Shown: positions 25,892 through 34,986 of the stretch, in pieces
How the letters are laid out: the number at the start of each line of letters is the position of its first letter
Numbering within the stretch: position 1 is the stretch's first letter
Assembly: GCF_015265455.1 (NCBI RefSeq)
Contig: NZ_CP054492.1
Span: 806,001 to 870,000, forward strand
Length of the DNA stretch: 64,000 nt
Direction: 5' to 3'
DNA from: Candidatus Sulfurimonas baltica
GTDB lineage: Bacteria; Campylobacterota; Campylobacteria; Campylobacterales; Sulfurimonadaceae
Notes under the pieces: model-generated
Told to the model about the DNA's origin: nothing
Seen by the model: the letters and a program-made list of their open reading frames with translations, nothing else
Database searches by the model: none
Made by a program: the position numbers and the translations under genes

Positions 25892-27294
25892 TAATCTAAA
25901 TCTTCTAGAGAATGCACAAGAGCACCCAATTTATTTTTTACTTCTAAATACTCTAGTTCATTTTGACTATCAGCAACAACACCGGCACCAGCTTGGAGAA
26001 CAACCTTATCCTCTCTAACCATTGCTGTTCTAATTGTTATAGCACTGTCCATATTTCCATCAAATCCAAAGTAACCCACACTTCCACTGTAAAAGCCTCT
26101 TTTAAGACCTTCATATTGTGCTATAAGCTCCATAGCTCTAATTTTTGGAGCACCAGTCATAGTTCCTGCAGTAAAAGTAGCCATAAACAAATCAAACATA
26201 TCTTTGTCATCATCTAGCTCTGCTGTTACGTCTGATACAATATGCATTACATGTGAAAAACGCTCTATATGCATCATATCTTCAACTTTTACACTTCCGG
26301 TTTTAGCAACTCTACTAACATCATTTCTTCCCAAATCAATCAGCATAAGATGTTCAGATAGCTCTTTTGGATCATGTAGTAGCTCTATCTCAAGTTCTTT
26401 GTCTCTCTCTTTTGTATTGCCTCTTTTACGAGTTCCAGCAATAGGGCGAAGTAGAAGTTTGCCATTAGTAAGTCTAACCATAACTTCGGGAGAACTTCCA
26501 ACAATATTAAAATCTTCATATTCCATCAAAAACATATACGGAGATGGGTTTTTAGTTCTTAAAATTCTATAAAAACTAAATGGATCAACTTTTATATTTC
26601 TCGTAAAGCGGTTAGTCATAAGAATCTGAAAAACATCCCCACTTTTTATCATCTCTTTGGAGTCATCAACCATTTTAAAGAAGTGCTCTTTGGAGTGTGC
26701 AAAAGTTCCTTTGTCATTTCCAATATTTTTTTTCATATGAATATATTCATATGAGCTTTTAAGCTCATCTTCAATCATATCAAACTTTTCAGCAAACTCT
26801 TTTATAGTGCTCACTAGAGTGAGTTGATGGTTTTTATGTGAATAAACTAAAATTATTTTTGGCAAGATAAGATCTAAATCAGGAGTGTTAAGCTCATCTA
26901 CTAAATTATCCATACTTGAATTAAGTTTTGGTTCAAACACTTTAACCATATCGTAGCCGATATAACCTATGAAACCGTCAACGTAGCCAATTTTTAACTC
27001 TGTAGTGGCTTTTTTATATATTGTTGTGTCTATATTTTTATAATAATTTTTTAAAAAAGAAAAAGGTGATTCATCTTTGATTGACGAAGCTCCATTTGCA
27101 TCTGTATAAATCGTTTGGTTGTTTGTGTATTGAAGTCGCTCTCTCGCACCGATACAGATAAAGCTATAATTTCCATCGCTTTGTCCAGCACTCTCAAAAA
27201 GATAAGAAATCTCATCTTTAAACATACTCTTTAGTTTTGCATAAACAGCAATAGGAGCTAACTGGTCTTGAAAAAATTGTTTAGAATATATCAT
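25891..27294 (-). CDS. trpE: Anthranilate synthase component I
   Basis: 467 residues of the chorismate-binding family. The C-terminal half has RPIAGTRKRGNTKERD, DLGRNDVSRVAKTGSVKVE, TFTAGTMTGAPKIRAMELI and SGSVGYFG, the chorismate/Mg site. The N-terminal half has SYLFESAGQSDGNYSFI, matching the LLES-type tryptophan feedback site of TrpE, so TrpE is preferred over PabB. It forms anthranilate from chorismate with a glutamine amidotransferase partner (TrpG), not present nearby. It is placed between a SPOR gene and aroE, away from other trp genes. Confidence 0.87.
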   Translation of the reverse strand: MIYSKQFFQDQLAPIAVYAKLKSMFKDEISYLFESAGQSDGNYSFICIGARERLQYTNNQTIYTDANGASSIKDESPFSFLKNYYKNIDTTIYKKATTELKIGYVDGFIGYIGYDMVKVFEPKLNSSMDNLVDELNTPDLDLILPKIILVYSHKNHQLTLVSTIKEFAEKFDMIEDELKSSYEYIHMKKNIGNDKGTFAHSKEHFFKMVDDSKEMIKSGDVFQILMTNRFTRNIKVDPFSFYRILRTKNPSPYMFLMEYEDFNIVGSSPEVMVRLTNGKLLLRPIAGTRKRGNTKERDKELEIELLHDPKELSEHLMLIDLGRNDVSRVAKTGSVKVEDMMHIERFSHVMHIVSDVTAELDDDKDMFDLFMATFTAGTMTGAPKIRAMELIAQYEGLKRGFYSGSVGYFGFDGNMDSAITIRTAMVREDKVVLQAGAGVVADSQNELEYLEVKNKLGALVHSLEDLD

Positions 27295-27297
27295 TTA

Positions 27298-27963
27298 TTA
27301 TATTTTAATTAAAAATGCACCAGCTTCAATAGAACTTCTCACTGTTCTAAGTGCTTCTCTTGCTTCTTTTTCAGACGTAAATGGGCCTACTAAAACTTTA
27401 TTTAATGTTTTTGAATTTTGAGTTACCTCATGAAACTTATACTTAAACCCTTTGTTTGTTATGGAATCCAAGAATTTTTTATTTGGCTTATATTTCGAAA
27501 AAGATCCAACTTGAATATAGTAATTTTGCGAAGATGTGATTTTAACTTCAGGAGCTCTTTTTACTGCTGTTTTTGTTCTCTCTTGTTTCGTAATTTTTGG
27601 TTCAGAAACTTCTTTGATTACCTCTTTCTCAATTGTTGAAACATTCTCTTTGTTGCTCTCTTCTTTGAGTTTTTGCGCAATTCTATCAAGGGAATCATTA
27701 TTTTGATTAGCATCTTGCACAACTTTAACCTCTTCAAAAAGAGGCTCTTCTTCTATAGATTTTGCTTGTTTCTTTTGTGGCTCAGGAGGAAGTACTGCTT
27801 GAGGAAGATTGTCTGTACCATTTGATGTTAAAGTATTCATAAGTAAAACTACTATAATTAAAATAACTCCTAAAGTAGCAACTGCTAAAATAACCTTTTT
27901 ATTGCCTCCGGCACCACCGCCCTTGTTTAAAATAATATCGTTTAATTCATTTTTTTCTTCCAT
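27298..27963 (-). CDS. SPOR-domain membrane protein
   Basis: 221 residues: a cytoplasmic N-terminus with a GGGAGG stretch, one membrane helix (about 25-44), a charged periplasmic linker rich in Lys/Glu (about 55-135) and a C-terminal SPOR domain (about 145-221, YYIQVGSFSKYKPN...FTSEKEAREALRTVR). SPOR domains bind denuded glycan strands at the septum, so it is probably a division-site or cell-wall protein. It lies 3 bases before trpE and 74 bases after the DUF1882 gene. I recall the equivalent slot in C. jejuni as Cj0404. Confidence 0.85.
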   Translation of the reverse strand: MEEKNELNDIILNKGGGAGGNKKVILAVATLGVILIIVVLLMNTLTSNGTDNLPQAVLPPEPQKKQAKSIEEEPLFEEVKVVQDANQNNDSLDRIAQKLKEESNKENVSTIEKEVIKEVSEPKITKQERTKTAVKRAPEVKITSSQNYYIQVGSFSKYKPNKKFLDSITNKGFKYKFHEVTQNSKTLNKVLVGPFTSEKEAREALRTVRSSIEAGAFLIKI

Positions 27964-28037
27964 AACTTACCCCTATTAAATTGTTTAGACTAATAATACC
28001 AAAAACTTGTTAAGATTACATATACTTTACAAGAAAG

Positions 28038-28580
28038 CTACATGTGTTTTGACCAAGATGCTCCACGCTCTTTAGCAAATACTTCATATGGTAAAGTTAA
28101 AATATTATATTCATCCGGTGTATCATCATTTGGAAACATTTTCCATTGCTTAGGCTGTTTCGCAGCTAATTTCATAGAAATCATCTTTCCAAGTTGTATT
28201 GCTTCTTGTAGAGTTGTATGCCCTTTATGAATGTAAACATGAAGATGTCCCTCTGTCTTAGTTTGATAAGCTGTAAAGTTTATATACCCCTCTTCACGAA
28301 GTAAAAGTTGTGCTTTATGGTAAAAACGCTCAGGGTCTCTGCCATTATAGTCAATTACTATATTTTCAACTTTACCATGGGAGTTAACTATCGAATGAGC
28401 AACGGTTATTTCACCTTTTAAATGTTGGTTAATAACAGCTTGGGTTAGAGATGAATTTACCTTTTCAAATTTATTATAAAAAGTGCGGCCTTTAAATGTA
28501 AGCTTATCAACTACTGTTTCTTTTTTAAGCCAGTAGTGGCTGCTTACCATTTTTATAAGTTTTAAATCCATAGAAGTCAT
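28038..28580 (-). CDS. DUF1882 family protein (Campylobacterota-specific)
   Basis: 180 residues without a signal or membrane helix. The sequence ([29 protein letters not shown], then [24 protein letters not shown], then [19 protein letters not shown]) is what I recall as DUF1882, found essentially in Campylobacterota. Histidines in [10 protein letters not shown] could bind metal or phosphate, and the last part recalls primase-like or nucleotide-binding folds only weakly; no function is established. It sits 13 bases after glyA in the conserved order glyA-DUF1882-SPOR. Confidence 0.75.
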   Translation of the reverse strand: MTSMDLKLIKMVSSHYWLKKETVVDKLTFKGRTFYNKFEKVNSSLTQAVINQHLKGEITVAHSIVNSHGKVENIVIDYNGRDPERFYHKAQLLLREEGYINFTAYQTKTEGHLHVYIHKGHTTLQEAIQLGKMISMKLAAKQPKQWKMFPNDDTPDEYNILTLPYEVFAKERGASWSKHM

Positions 28581-28593
28581 ATATTAATATCCC

Positions 28594-29841
28594 TTAGTAG
28601 GTTGCTTGATTGTATATTACAAAATTTTGAGCTAAGGCTTTTAGATCCTCTTTTATAGTAGCTTGTAGCTGTGTATTATTAATATCATCCAAAACATCTG
28701 CCATTTTGTTTGCAATAAATTCAAACTCTTTTTCTTTCATACCACGAGATGTAAGAGCAGGTGAGCCAACTCTAATACCTGAAGTTACAAAAGGACTTCT
28801 TGTCTCACCTGGAACAGTATTCTTATTAATAGTTATACCAGCATTTCCTAAAGCTATGTCTGCATCTTTACCGCTTATTTCAGTACCAACGAAAGATACC
28901 AAGATTAAGTGATTGTCAGTACCGCCACTAACTACATCATAACCTCTTTTAACCATAACTTCGCCAAGTACTTTAGCATTCGCTTTTACTTGTTTAGCAT
29001 ACTCTTTCCATTCTGGTGAAAGGTTGTATTTGAAACCAACTGCTTTTGCAGCGATTACATGTACAAGTGGTCCACCTTGAAGTGCAGGAAAGATAGCAGA
29101 GTTCATTTTCTTAGCTATATCTTCGTCATTAGTCATAATTAAACCACCTCTTGGACCAGCAAGAGTTTTATGAGTAGTTGTAGTTACAACATGTGCATGT
29201 GGAAATGGGCTAGGGTGTTCACCAGCGCATACTAAACCAGCAATGTGAGCAATGTCAGCAAATAAAATTGCACCTACAGCATCAGCTATTTCACGGAATT
29301 TTTTGAAGTCTATTTCACGAGCGTATGCAGAAGCACCACAAACGATAATTTTAGGTTTAGTAATTTGAGCAATATCCATTACTCTATCGTAATTAATACG
29401 ACCATCAAGCTCTACACCATAAGTGAAAGAGTGGTAGTTTTGACCAGAAAAACTTGGCTTTGAACCGTGCGTTAAGTGACCACCGTGACTTAAGTCCATA
29501 CCTAAAAGTTTGTCACCTGCTTTTAAAAGAGCAGCATAAACTGCAGCATTTGCTTGAGAACCTGAGTGTGGTTGAACATTAGCATAGTTACATCCAAAAA
29601 GTTCACATGCTCTGTCAATTGCTAACTGTTCAACACCATCAGCATATTCACAACCACCATAGTAACGCTTGCCAGGGTAACCCTCAGCATACTTGTTTGT
29701 AAAAACTGAACCCATAGCTTCCATAACAGCAGGAAGTGTAAAGTTCTCAGAAGCAATCATCTCTAAATGGTCAGTTTGACGCTCTAACTCTTTTTCACAT
29801 AAATCAAAAATTTCACTATCGTATTCTTTTAAAAAACTCAT
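28594..29841 (-). CDS. glyA: Serine hydroxymethyltransferase
   Basis: 415 residues, full length. Interconverts serine and glycine with tetrahydrofolate, supplying one-carbon units. Evidence: [51 protein letters not shown], the PLP-lysine motif [16 protein letters not shown] and the C-terminal [21 protein letters not shown]. It lies 5 bases after lysS and 13 before the DUF1882 gene in the same operon. No oddities. Confidence 0.97.
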   Translation of the reverse strand: MSFLKEYDSEIFDLCEKELERQTDHLEMIASENFTLPAVMEAMGSVFTNKYAEGYPGKRYYGGCEYADGVEQLAIDRACELFGCNYANVQPHSGSQANAAVYAALLKAGDKLLGMDLSHGGHLTHGSKPSFSGQNYHSFTYGVELDGRINYDRVMDIAQITKPKIIVCGASAYAREIDFKKFREIADAVGAILFADIAHIAGLVCAGEHPSPFPHAHVVTTTTHKTLAGPRGGLIMTNDEDIAKKMNSAIFPALQGGPLVHVIAAKAVGFKYNLSPEWKEYAKQVKANAKVLGEVMVKRGYDVVSGGTDNHLILVSFVGTEISGKDADIALGNAGITINKNTVPGETRSPFVTSGIRVGSPALTSRGMKEKEFEFIANKMADVLDDINNTQLQATIKEDLKALAQNFVIYNQATY

Positions 29842-29846
29842 CTATT

Positions 29847-31364
29847 CTATTCCTCATCTTCTTTATTTTTTTCTTCTATATGGATTGGTTTCATTGCTGG
29901 AAACAATAAAACATCTCTAATGCTATGTTCATTTGTCAATAACATAACTAGCCTATCTATTCCTATTCCTTGTCCTGCCGTTGGTGCCATTCCATAGCTT
30001 AAAGCTTCAACAAAATCTATATCCATTTCATGTGCTTCATCATCACCACTATCTTTTGCAACTCCTTGAGCCTCAAAACGCTGCAACTGGTCAACTGGGT
30101 CATTTAACTCACTAAATGCATTGGCAATTTCACGACCTGCAATAAAAAGCTCAAATCTCTCAGTAATATCTGGATTTTCATCACTTCTACGAGCAAGAGG
30201 TGATACTTCAACCGGATACTCAGTTATGAAAGTTGGATTAATAAGTTTTGCTTCAACAAATTCATCAAACAGTTCACCTTGGAGCTGTCCTAGATTTATA
30301 CCAGGTTTAACTGTTATATTCTTACTATTTAAAAATTCAACGATTTTTTCTTTATTGTTCACTATATCTGATGGAACATTACCAATAGAAGATAGTGATT
30401 CTATAAGTGGAATTTCTGTAAATAGTTCAAAGTTTATTTCTAAATCCCCATAAGGTAGTATTGTAGGAAGATTTAAATGCTCGAAAAGATATTTAAAATA
30501 CTCTTTTGTTATTGCAATTAAATCTTTATAAGTCTTATAAGCCCAGTAAAACTCTATAGATGTGAATTCTGGATTATGAGTAGCATCCATACCTTCATTT
30601 CTAAAGTTGCGGTTTATTTCAAACACAGCTTCAAATCCACCAACAATAAGTCTTTTGAGATAAAGTTCAGGAGCAATTCTTAAAAATCTGTCTATACCAA
30701 GTGCATTATGATGAGTTACAAAAGGTTTAGCATTTGCTCCGCCCGCAATTGGGTGCATCATAGGCGTTTCTACTTCTAAAAAGCCTTTGTCTTCAAAAAA
30801 ACGTCTTGTCAAAGATATAACTTTTGAACGAGTTTTAAAGGTTTTTCGAACTTCAGTGTTCATAATTAGATCTAGGTATCTTTTTCTATATCTAATCTCT
30901 TTGTCTGTGACACCATGAAATTTTTCTGGAAGAGGAGATATAGCTTTTGTTAAAAGTTTTAACTCATCTGCATGTAAAGATAATTCACCTTGTCCAGTTA
31001 CAAAAGGATAGCCGTTTACTTCAATAATGTCACCAACTTCGATATTTTTTTTAAAAATATCGTTGTAGAAGCCTTCAGGAAGATTGTCTCGAGCAACATA
31101 AATTTGCAACATTCCACTCTCATCTTCTATTTTTATAAAACTAGCTTTACCCATAATTCTAAGAAGTTTTATACGTCCACTAACAATATAATGGCGGTTT
31201 TCATTACGTTTACCTTCTCTATCTGCAACATCAGTATTAACATTTAAATACTTTTCTATAGTTGTATTTCTTTTAGAGTCGTTAGAATATGGGTTGTACC
31301 CAGCTTTTTTAAGCAACTCTGCTTTTTCAATTCTTTGTTGTATAAATTTGTTATCAAAAACCAA
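29847..31364 (-). CDS. lysS: Lysyl-tRNA synthetase, class II
   Basis: 505 residues. An N-terminal OB-fold anticodon-binding domain (about 60-150), then the class II core with motif 1 around [15 protein letters not shown], motif 2 [20 protein letters not shown] and motif 3 [24 protein letters not shown]. The start is TTG: in-frame upstream codons reach a stop, and AAAGGA lies 8 bases before it. Gap to fur is 11 bases upstream and to glyA 5 bases downstream. Confidence 0.97.
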   Translation of the reverse strand: MVFDNKFIQQRIEKAELLKKAGYNPYSNDSKRNTTIEKYLNVNTDVADREGKRNENRHYIVSGRIKLLRIMGKASFIKIEDESGMLQIYVARDNLPEGFYNDIFKKNIEVGDIIEVNGYPFVTGQGELSLHADELKLLTKAISPLPEKFHGVTDKEIRYRKRYLDLIMNTEVRKTFKTRSKVISLTRRFFEDKGFLEVETPMMHPIAGGANAKPFVTHHNALGIDRFLRIAPELYLKRLIVGGFEAVFEINRNFRNEGMDATHNPEFTSIEFYWAYKTYKDLIAITKEYFKYLFEHLNLPTILPYGDLEINFELFTEIPLIESLSSIGNVPSDIVNNKEKIVEFLNSKNITVKPGINLGQLQGELFDEFVEAKLINPTFITEYPVEVSPLARRSDENPDITERFELFIAGREIANAFSELNDPVDQLQRFEAQGVAKDSGDDEAHEMDIDFVEALSYGMAPTAGQGIGIDRLVMLLTNEHSIRDVLLFPAMKPIHIEEKNKEDEE

Positions 31365-31375
31365 TGGCTTTTCCT

Positions 31376-31852
31376 TTATTTAGTTTGACAGTTTTTGCAG
31401 ATTCCATAAATCTGCATTGAGTGGTCTTGCATATTGAAACCAAGTTCTTCAGCAATCTTATGTTGCCTCTGCTCTATGAGTTCATCTACAAACTCTGTAA
31501 TAATTCCGCACTCTGTACATATAAGATGGTCGTGATGGTGTTTTGCGCCAAGTTCATACTTTTTTCCTTGAGCACCAAAAGATAAAGATGTAACCATGTT
31601 TGAATCTTCTAATAGAGATAGAGTTCTATAAACAGTAGCAATTCCAGTTTTTAAATCTGGAAATTTTTCTTGCATAAGATGATGAAGAGATTCTGGTGTT
31701 AAGTGTTCATCAGAATTGTAGAGAGTTTCTAAAATAATCTCTCTTTGAATTGTGAATTTTAGAGCATTTTTTTTAAGAAGTGCCTTGAAATCGTTTAGTA
31801 GTTGTTTATATTCAATCGTTTTATCATTAAAGTCAGTAATTATATCTGTCAT
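31376..31852 (-). CDS. fur: Ferric uptake regulator Fur
   Basis: 158 residues. Winged-helix domain with [30 protein letters not shown] and the recognition segment [16 protein letters not shown]; the dimerisation domain carries the regulatory metal ligands [12 protein letters not shown] and a C-terminal CKNC, giving two CxxC pairs for structural zinc. Represses iron-uptake genes when Fe(II) is bound. Its N-terminal extension (about 20 residues) is like that of Campylobacter Fur. It lies 1 base after cvpA-like gene, in the order fur-lysS-glyA known from Campylobacter. Confidence 0.94.
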   Translation of the reverse strand: MTDIITDFNDKTIEYKQLLNDFKALLKKNALKFTIQREIILETLYNSDEHLTPESLHHLMQEKFPDLKTGIATVYRTLSLLEDSNMVTSLSFGAQGKKYELGAKHHHDHLICTECGIITEFVDELIEQRQHKIAEELGFNMQDHSMQIYGICKNCQTK

Positions 31853-31853
31853 A

Positions 31854-32474
31854 TTATTTATTGTCTTCCTTGATGGATGAATTTTGTTCTAGATTTTCTT
31901 TTATTTTATCTTTTACATTTTCTACAATGCTAAGTGTTGAATTTTCTATAGTTTTATCTATTGTCATATTTATATCATTAGATATATTGACAGGATCAAG
32001 CTTCATAATAATGCTACCTGTTTCAACAAGTATTGGAAACATAAAACTGTTTTTCATAACCGAGTCTATACTTGTTCTCATAGCTTTTATATTGTATATA
32101 GCATAAGCTATAACTGCTACTATAAAGAAAAATTTACTTGCACCAAAGAAAAAACCTAATATTTTATCAAAAATTCCCAATCCACTCACAGAGCTTAATT
32201 TTTTAAATATAAAACCAATAGCTACCATAAACAGCCAAAATATAGCTAGAGTAACTAAAAAACCTGTAAAGTTTATGGCAGCACTGCTTTCAAATTTAAA
32301 TATTAGGTCACTAATACGTTGTCCAACAGTGTCTCCAACACGAGAAGCTACAAATATACCACCTATAATGCCAAGTAATCCAAATAGTTCTTTAAAAAAT
32401 CCATTTAAAATCCCTTTTAGTCCCAAAAAAAGTATTATTGTTGAAATAATAATATCAAAATAGTTAAATTCCAT
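31854..32474 (-). CDS. CvpA family membrane protein
   Basis: 206 residues. Four membrane helices (about 5-22, 28-45, 65-88, 103-125) match the CvpA family: FDIIISTIILFLGLKGILNGFFKE at the start and GRR-type turn replaced by SRVGDTVGQR. The C-terminal 65 residues are soluble, amphipathic and charged. CvpA homologues are linked to colicin V production and envelope tolerance; mechanism unknown. Its start overlaps the diguanylate cyclase stop by one base and fur follows after one base. Confidence 0.83.
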   Translation of the reverse strand: MEFNYFDIIISTIILFLGLKGILNGFFKELFGLLGIIGGIFVASRVGDTVGQRISDLIFKFESSAAINFTGFLVTLAIFWLFMVAIGFIFKKLSSVSGLGIFDKILGFFFGASKFFFIVAVIAYAIYNIKAMRTSIDSVMKNSFMFPILVETGSIIMKLDPVNISNDINMTIDKTIENSTLSIVENVKDKIKENLEQNSSIKEDNK

Positions 32475-33388
32475 TAGATTAGTACCGTTTGCACTTGATT
32501 TTTACCATTACTTTTTGCAATATACAGAGCCCTGTCTGCTCTTTCTATTAGAGAGTCAGGCGTGTCTCCAGTCTTGAACATCGTAGTTCCAATACTTGCT
32601 GTTACATTAATAGTTTTACCCTTATATATAAGGTTGTTAGCACGAATAAGTTCTAAGATTCTATTGGTTATACTCATGCAACGTTTAGTATCTATTCTAT
32701 TTAAAATAATTATAAACTCCTCTCCACCATATCTAAATATTTTGTCACCGTCTCTCAGTGTTCTTTTAAGAATATTTGATATAAATATTAAAATTTTGTC
32801 TCCAGCAATGTGTCCGTAAGTATCATTTACAATTTTAAAGTCATCCAAGTCCATTATAAGCGTATGCACTTCATAGTTGCTATTTCCCTCTTCACATAAG
32901 GTTTCTAGGTATGCTGACAAGGCCCTTCTATTATAAACCTTTGTCAATGAATCAATATTTGTTTTGTTTTCTAGTGTTTTTACTTGATTAGAGAGGTTTA
33001 CAATAATCTCATTTGCTTTTTCTATCTCGTCACTCATCTGTTTTTGAATTTCATAAAATTTTTTTGTCACATTCGGTATATCAATATCTTTTACAAGATA
33101 ATTGTCAATAATCTCACTATGCTCTTGTGATATTTCTAAAAATTTACCACTTGTGGATTTATATTGCCTTAAACCTTCTGCTGCAATATCTTTGTAAGCA
33201 TTATGGAAAGTTGATTTTGCATACTCCAGCGTTGTAATATCACTGCCGTCAATATTGCCTATGGCCTCTGTTGCTACACCTAAGTAGTTTACTAATTGTT
33301 CAATATTTGCATTATCTTGTTCATCAATAGAGACAATAAGATTGTCATATATCTCTTTAGCAAGAGATTTTAATTCTTCTTTTTGCAT
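32474..33388 (-). CDS. GGDEF-domain diguanylate cyclase
   Basis: 304 residues. The N-terminal half (about 1-135) is helical with no recognised sensor motif and ends in a coiled coil (SDEIEKANEIIVNLSNQVKTLE). The GGDEF domain (about 140-304) has the active A-site GGEEF in FRYGGEEFIIIL, an RDGD inhibitory site five residues before it, and a DSLTKVYNRRAL start. It should make cyclic di-GMP and be product-inhibited. No membrane helix, so cytosolic. It heads the operon that includes cvpA-like, fur, lysS and glyA. Confidence 0.9.
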   Translation of the reverse strand: MQKEELKSLAKEIYDNLIVSIDEQDNANIEQLVNYLGVATEAIGNIDGSDITTLEYAKSTFHNAYKDIAAEGLRQYKSTSGKFLEISQEHSEIIDNYLVKDIDIPNVTKKFYEIQKQMSDEIEKANEIIVNLSNQVKTLENKTNIDSLTKVYNRRALSAYLETLCEEGNSNYEVHTLIMDLDDFKIVNDTYGHIAGDKILIFISNILKRTLRDGDKIFRYGGEEFIIILNRIDTKRCMSITNRILELIRANNLIYKGKTINVTASIGTTMFKTGDTPDSLIERADRALYIAKSNGKNQVQTVLI

Positions 33389-33573
33389 TAAACTGTCTTC
33401 CTATGTGAAATGTAGCTAATATTATACACATTTATTCATAAAAATATCTTTTAATAAAATTCTTGAATAAATATCTATAATTAATCAGAGCTATTTTAGG
33501 TATTATTATGTAATATTACAAAAAACATATAATTGTACATGTAGTTTAGTACATTTCTAAATAAAGGTTTATA

Positions 33574-34923
33574 ATGAGTATCTGGAGTCCAACTAGTTGG
33601 AGAGAAAAACCAATTTTACAACAACCGACTTACCAAAATAAAGATGAGTTAAATAGAGTTTTATCTGAGTTAAAAAACTATCCTCCACTCGTATTTGCTG
33701 GTGAAGCAAGAAGATTGAAAAGTGAACTTGCAGATGTTGCGAGCGGTAATGCTTTTTTACTTCAAGGTGGAGATTGTGCAGAGAGCTTTAGTGAGTTTCA
33801 TGCCCATAATATTCGCGATACGTTTAAAGCACTTTTGCAAATGGCAGTCGTTATGACATATGCCGGCGGCGTTCCGGTTGTTAAAGTCGGTCGTTTAGGT
33901 GGGCAGTTTGCTAAGCCCCGTTCTGCTGACACTGAAACATTTGACGGTGTTACTCTCGATTCATATCGCGGAGATATTATTAATGGTGTAGATTTCACAA
34001 AAGAGGCTCGTACACCGGATCCTGAGCGTATGATAAAAGCATATAACCAGTCTGCTGCAACTTTAAATCTGCTTCGTGCATTTGCTTCTGGTGGTTTGGC
34101 TGACTTGCATCAAGTTCACCAGTGGAATTTAGATTTTGCACATCAAAGTGAAGTTTCTGCAAAGTATGAAAAATTGGCAGAGGAGATTGAAAACTCTCTG
34201 CGATTTATGAAAGCTTGCGGTATTACATCAAAAACATATAGAAATCTAAGAGAAACAGATTTTTATACTTCACACGAAGCACTTCTGCTTCCATACGAAG
34301 AGGCTTTTACAAGAAAAGACTCTTTAAGTGGAGATTGGTATGACACTTCAGCTCACATGTTATGGATCGGCGACAGAACTCGCCAGCTTGACGGTGCTCA
34401 TGTTGAATACCTTAGAGGGGTGAAAAATCCAATAGGTGTTAAAGCAGGTCCTTCAATGGACCCAGAAGATTTAATTAAACTTTGTCATACTCTAAATCCT
34501 GAAAATGAAGCTGGACGTCTGAACATTATTGTAAGAATGGGTGCTGATAAAGTTGGTGACGGTATGCCTAAACTAATTCGTGCAATTGAAAAAGAGGGGA
34601 TGAATGTTGTTTGGAGCTGTGATCCAATGCATGGAAATACTATAAAATCATCAAACAGCTACAAAACTAGACCAGTTGATTCAATCCTTACAGAAATGAA
34701 ACAATTTTTTCAAGTTCATAAAGCTGAAGGTACAGTTGCTGGCGGTGTTCACCTAGAGATGACAGGTAAAAATGTTACTGAGTGTATTGGTGGTTCATTT
34801 GTTGTAACCGAAGAGGATTTAAGTTCTCGATACCATACTCATTGTGACCCAAGACTAAATGCAGATCAAGCTTTAGATTTAGCGTTTTTAATTGCAGATA
34901 CTTTAAAAGAGTCTCGTAAGTAA
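33574..34923 (+). CDS. 3-deoxy-7-phosphoheptulonate (DAHP) synthase, class II
   Basis: 449 residues. Joins phosphoenolpyruvate and erythrose 4-phosphate at the head of the shikimate pathway. It is the class II (plant-like) type: [17 protein letters not shown] at the start, [52 protein letters not shown] and [18 protein letters not shown]. The metal Cys is in GGDCAE. Monocistronic, with a 185-base upstream region containing a TACATGTA site at 33536-33543 about 30 bases before the start. Two hairpins follow the stop. Confidence 0.95.
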   Translation: MSIWSPTSWREKPILQQPTYQNKDELNRVLSELKNYPPLVFAGEARRLKSELADVASGNAFLLQGGDCAESFSEFHAHNIRDTFKALLQMAVVMTYAGGVPVVKVGRLGGQFAKPRSADTETFDGVTLDSYRGDIINGVDFTKEARTPDPERMIKAYNQSAATLNLLRAFASGGLADLHQVHQWNLDFAHQSEVSAKYEKLAEEIENSLRFMKACGITSKTYRNLRETDFYTSHEALLLPYEEAFTRKDSLSGDWYDTSAHMLWIGDRTRQLDGAHVEYLRGVKNPIGVKAGPSMDPEDLIKLCHTLNPENEAGRLNIIVRMGADKVGDGMPKLIRAIEKEGMNVVWSCDPMHGNTIKSSNSYKTRPVDSILTEMKQFFQVHKAEGTVAGGVHLEMTGKNVTECIGGSFVVTEEDLSSRYHTHCDPRLNADQALDLAFLIADTLKESRK

Positions 34924-34930
34924 AAAAGTT

Positions 34931-34948
34931 TCTTACCTTTTGGTAAGA
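34931..34948 (+). terminator. Small hairpin after DAHP synthase
   Basis: TCTTACC and GGTAAGA form a perfect 7-bp stem around a TTTT loop, 7 bases after the DAHP synthase stop. It lacks a U-tract of its own and stands in front of the larger hairpin at 34953-34986, so the two may act together. Confidence 0.5.
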
Positions 34949-34952
34949 GCTT

Positions 34953-34986
34953 ATTAAGTTTATAACAACACGGTTATAAACTTAAT
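34953..34986. terminator. Bidirectional terminator hairpin overlapping the ABC-F stop
   Basis: ATTAAGTTTATAAC (34953-34966) and GTTATAAACTTAAT (34973-34986) are a perfect 14-bp inverted repeat with a 6-base loop. It lies between two convergent genes and its right arm contains the last four codons and stop (34974-34976) of the ABC-F gene. Position and symmetry fit a shared transcription terminator, although the stem is AT-rich. Confidence 0.7.
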
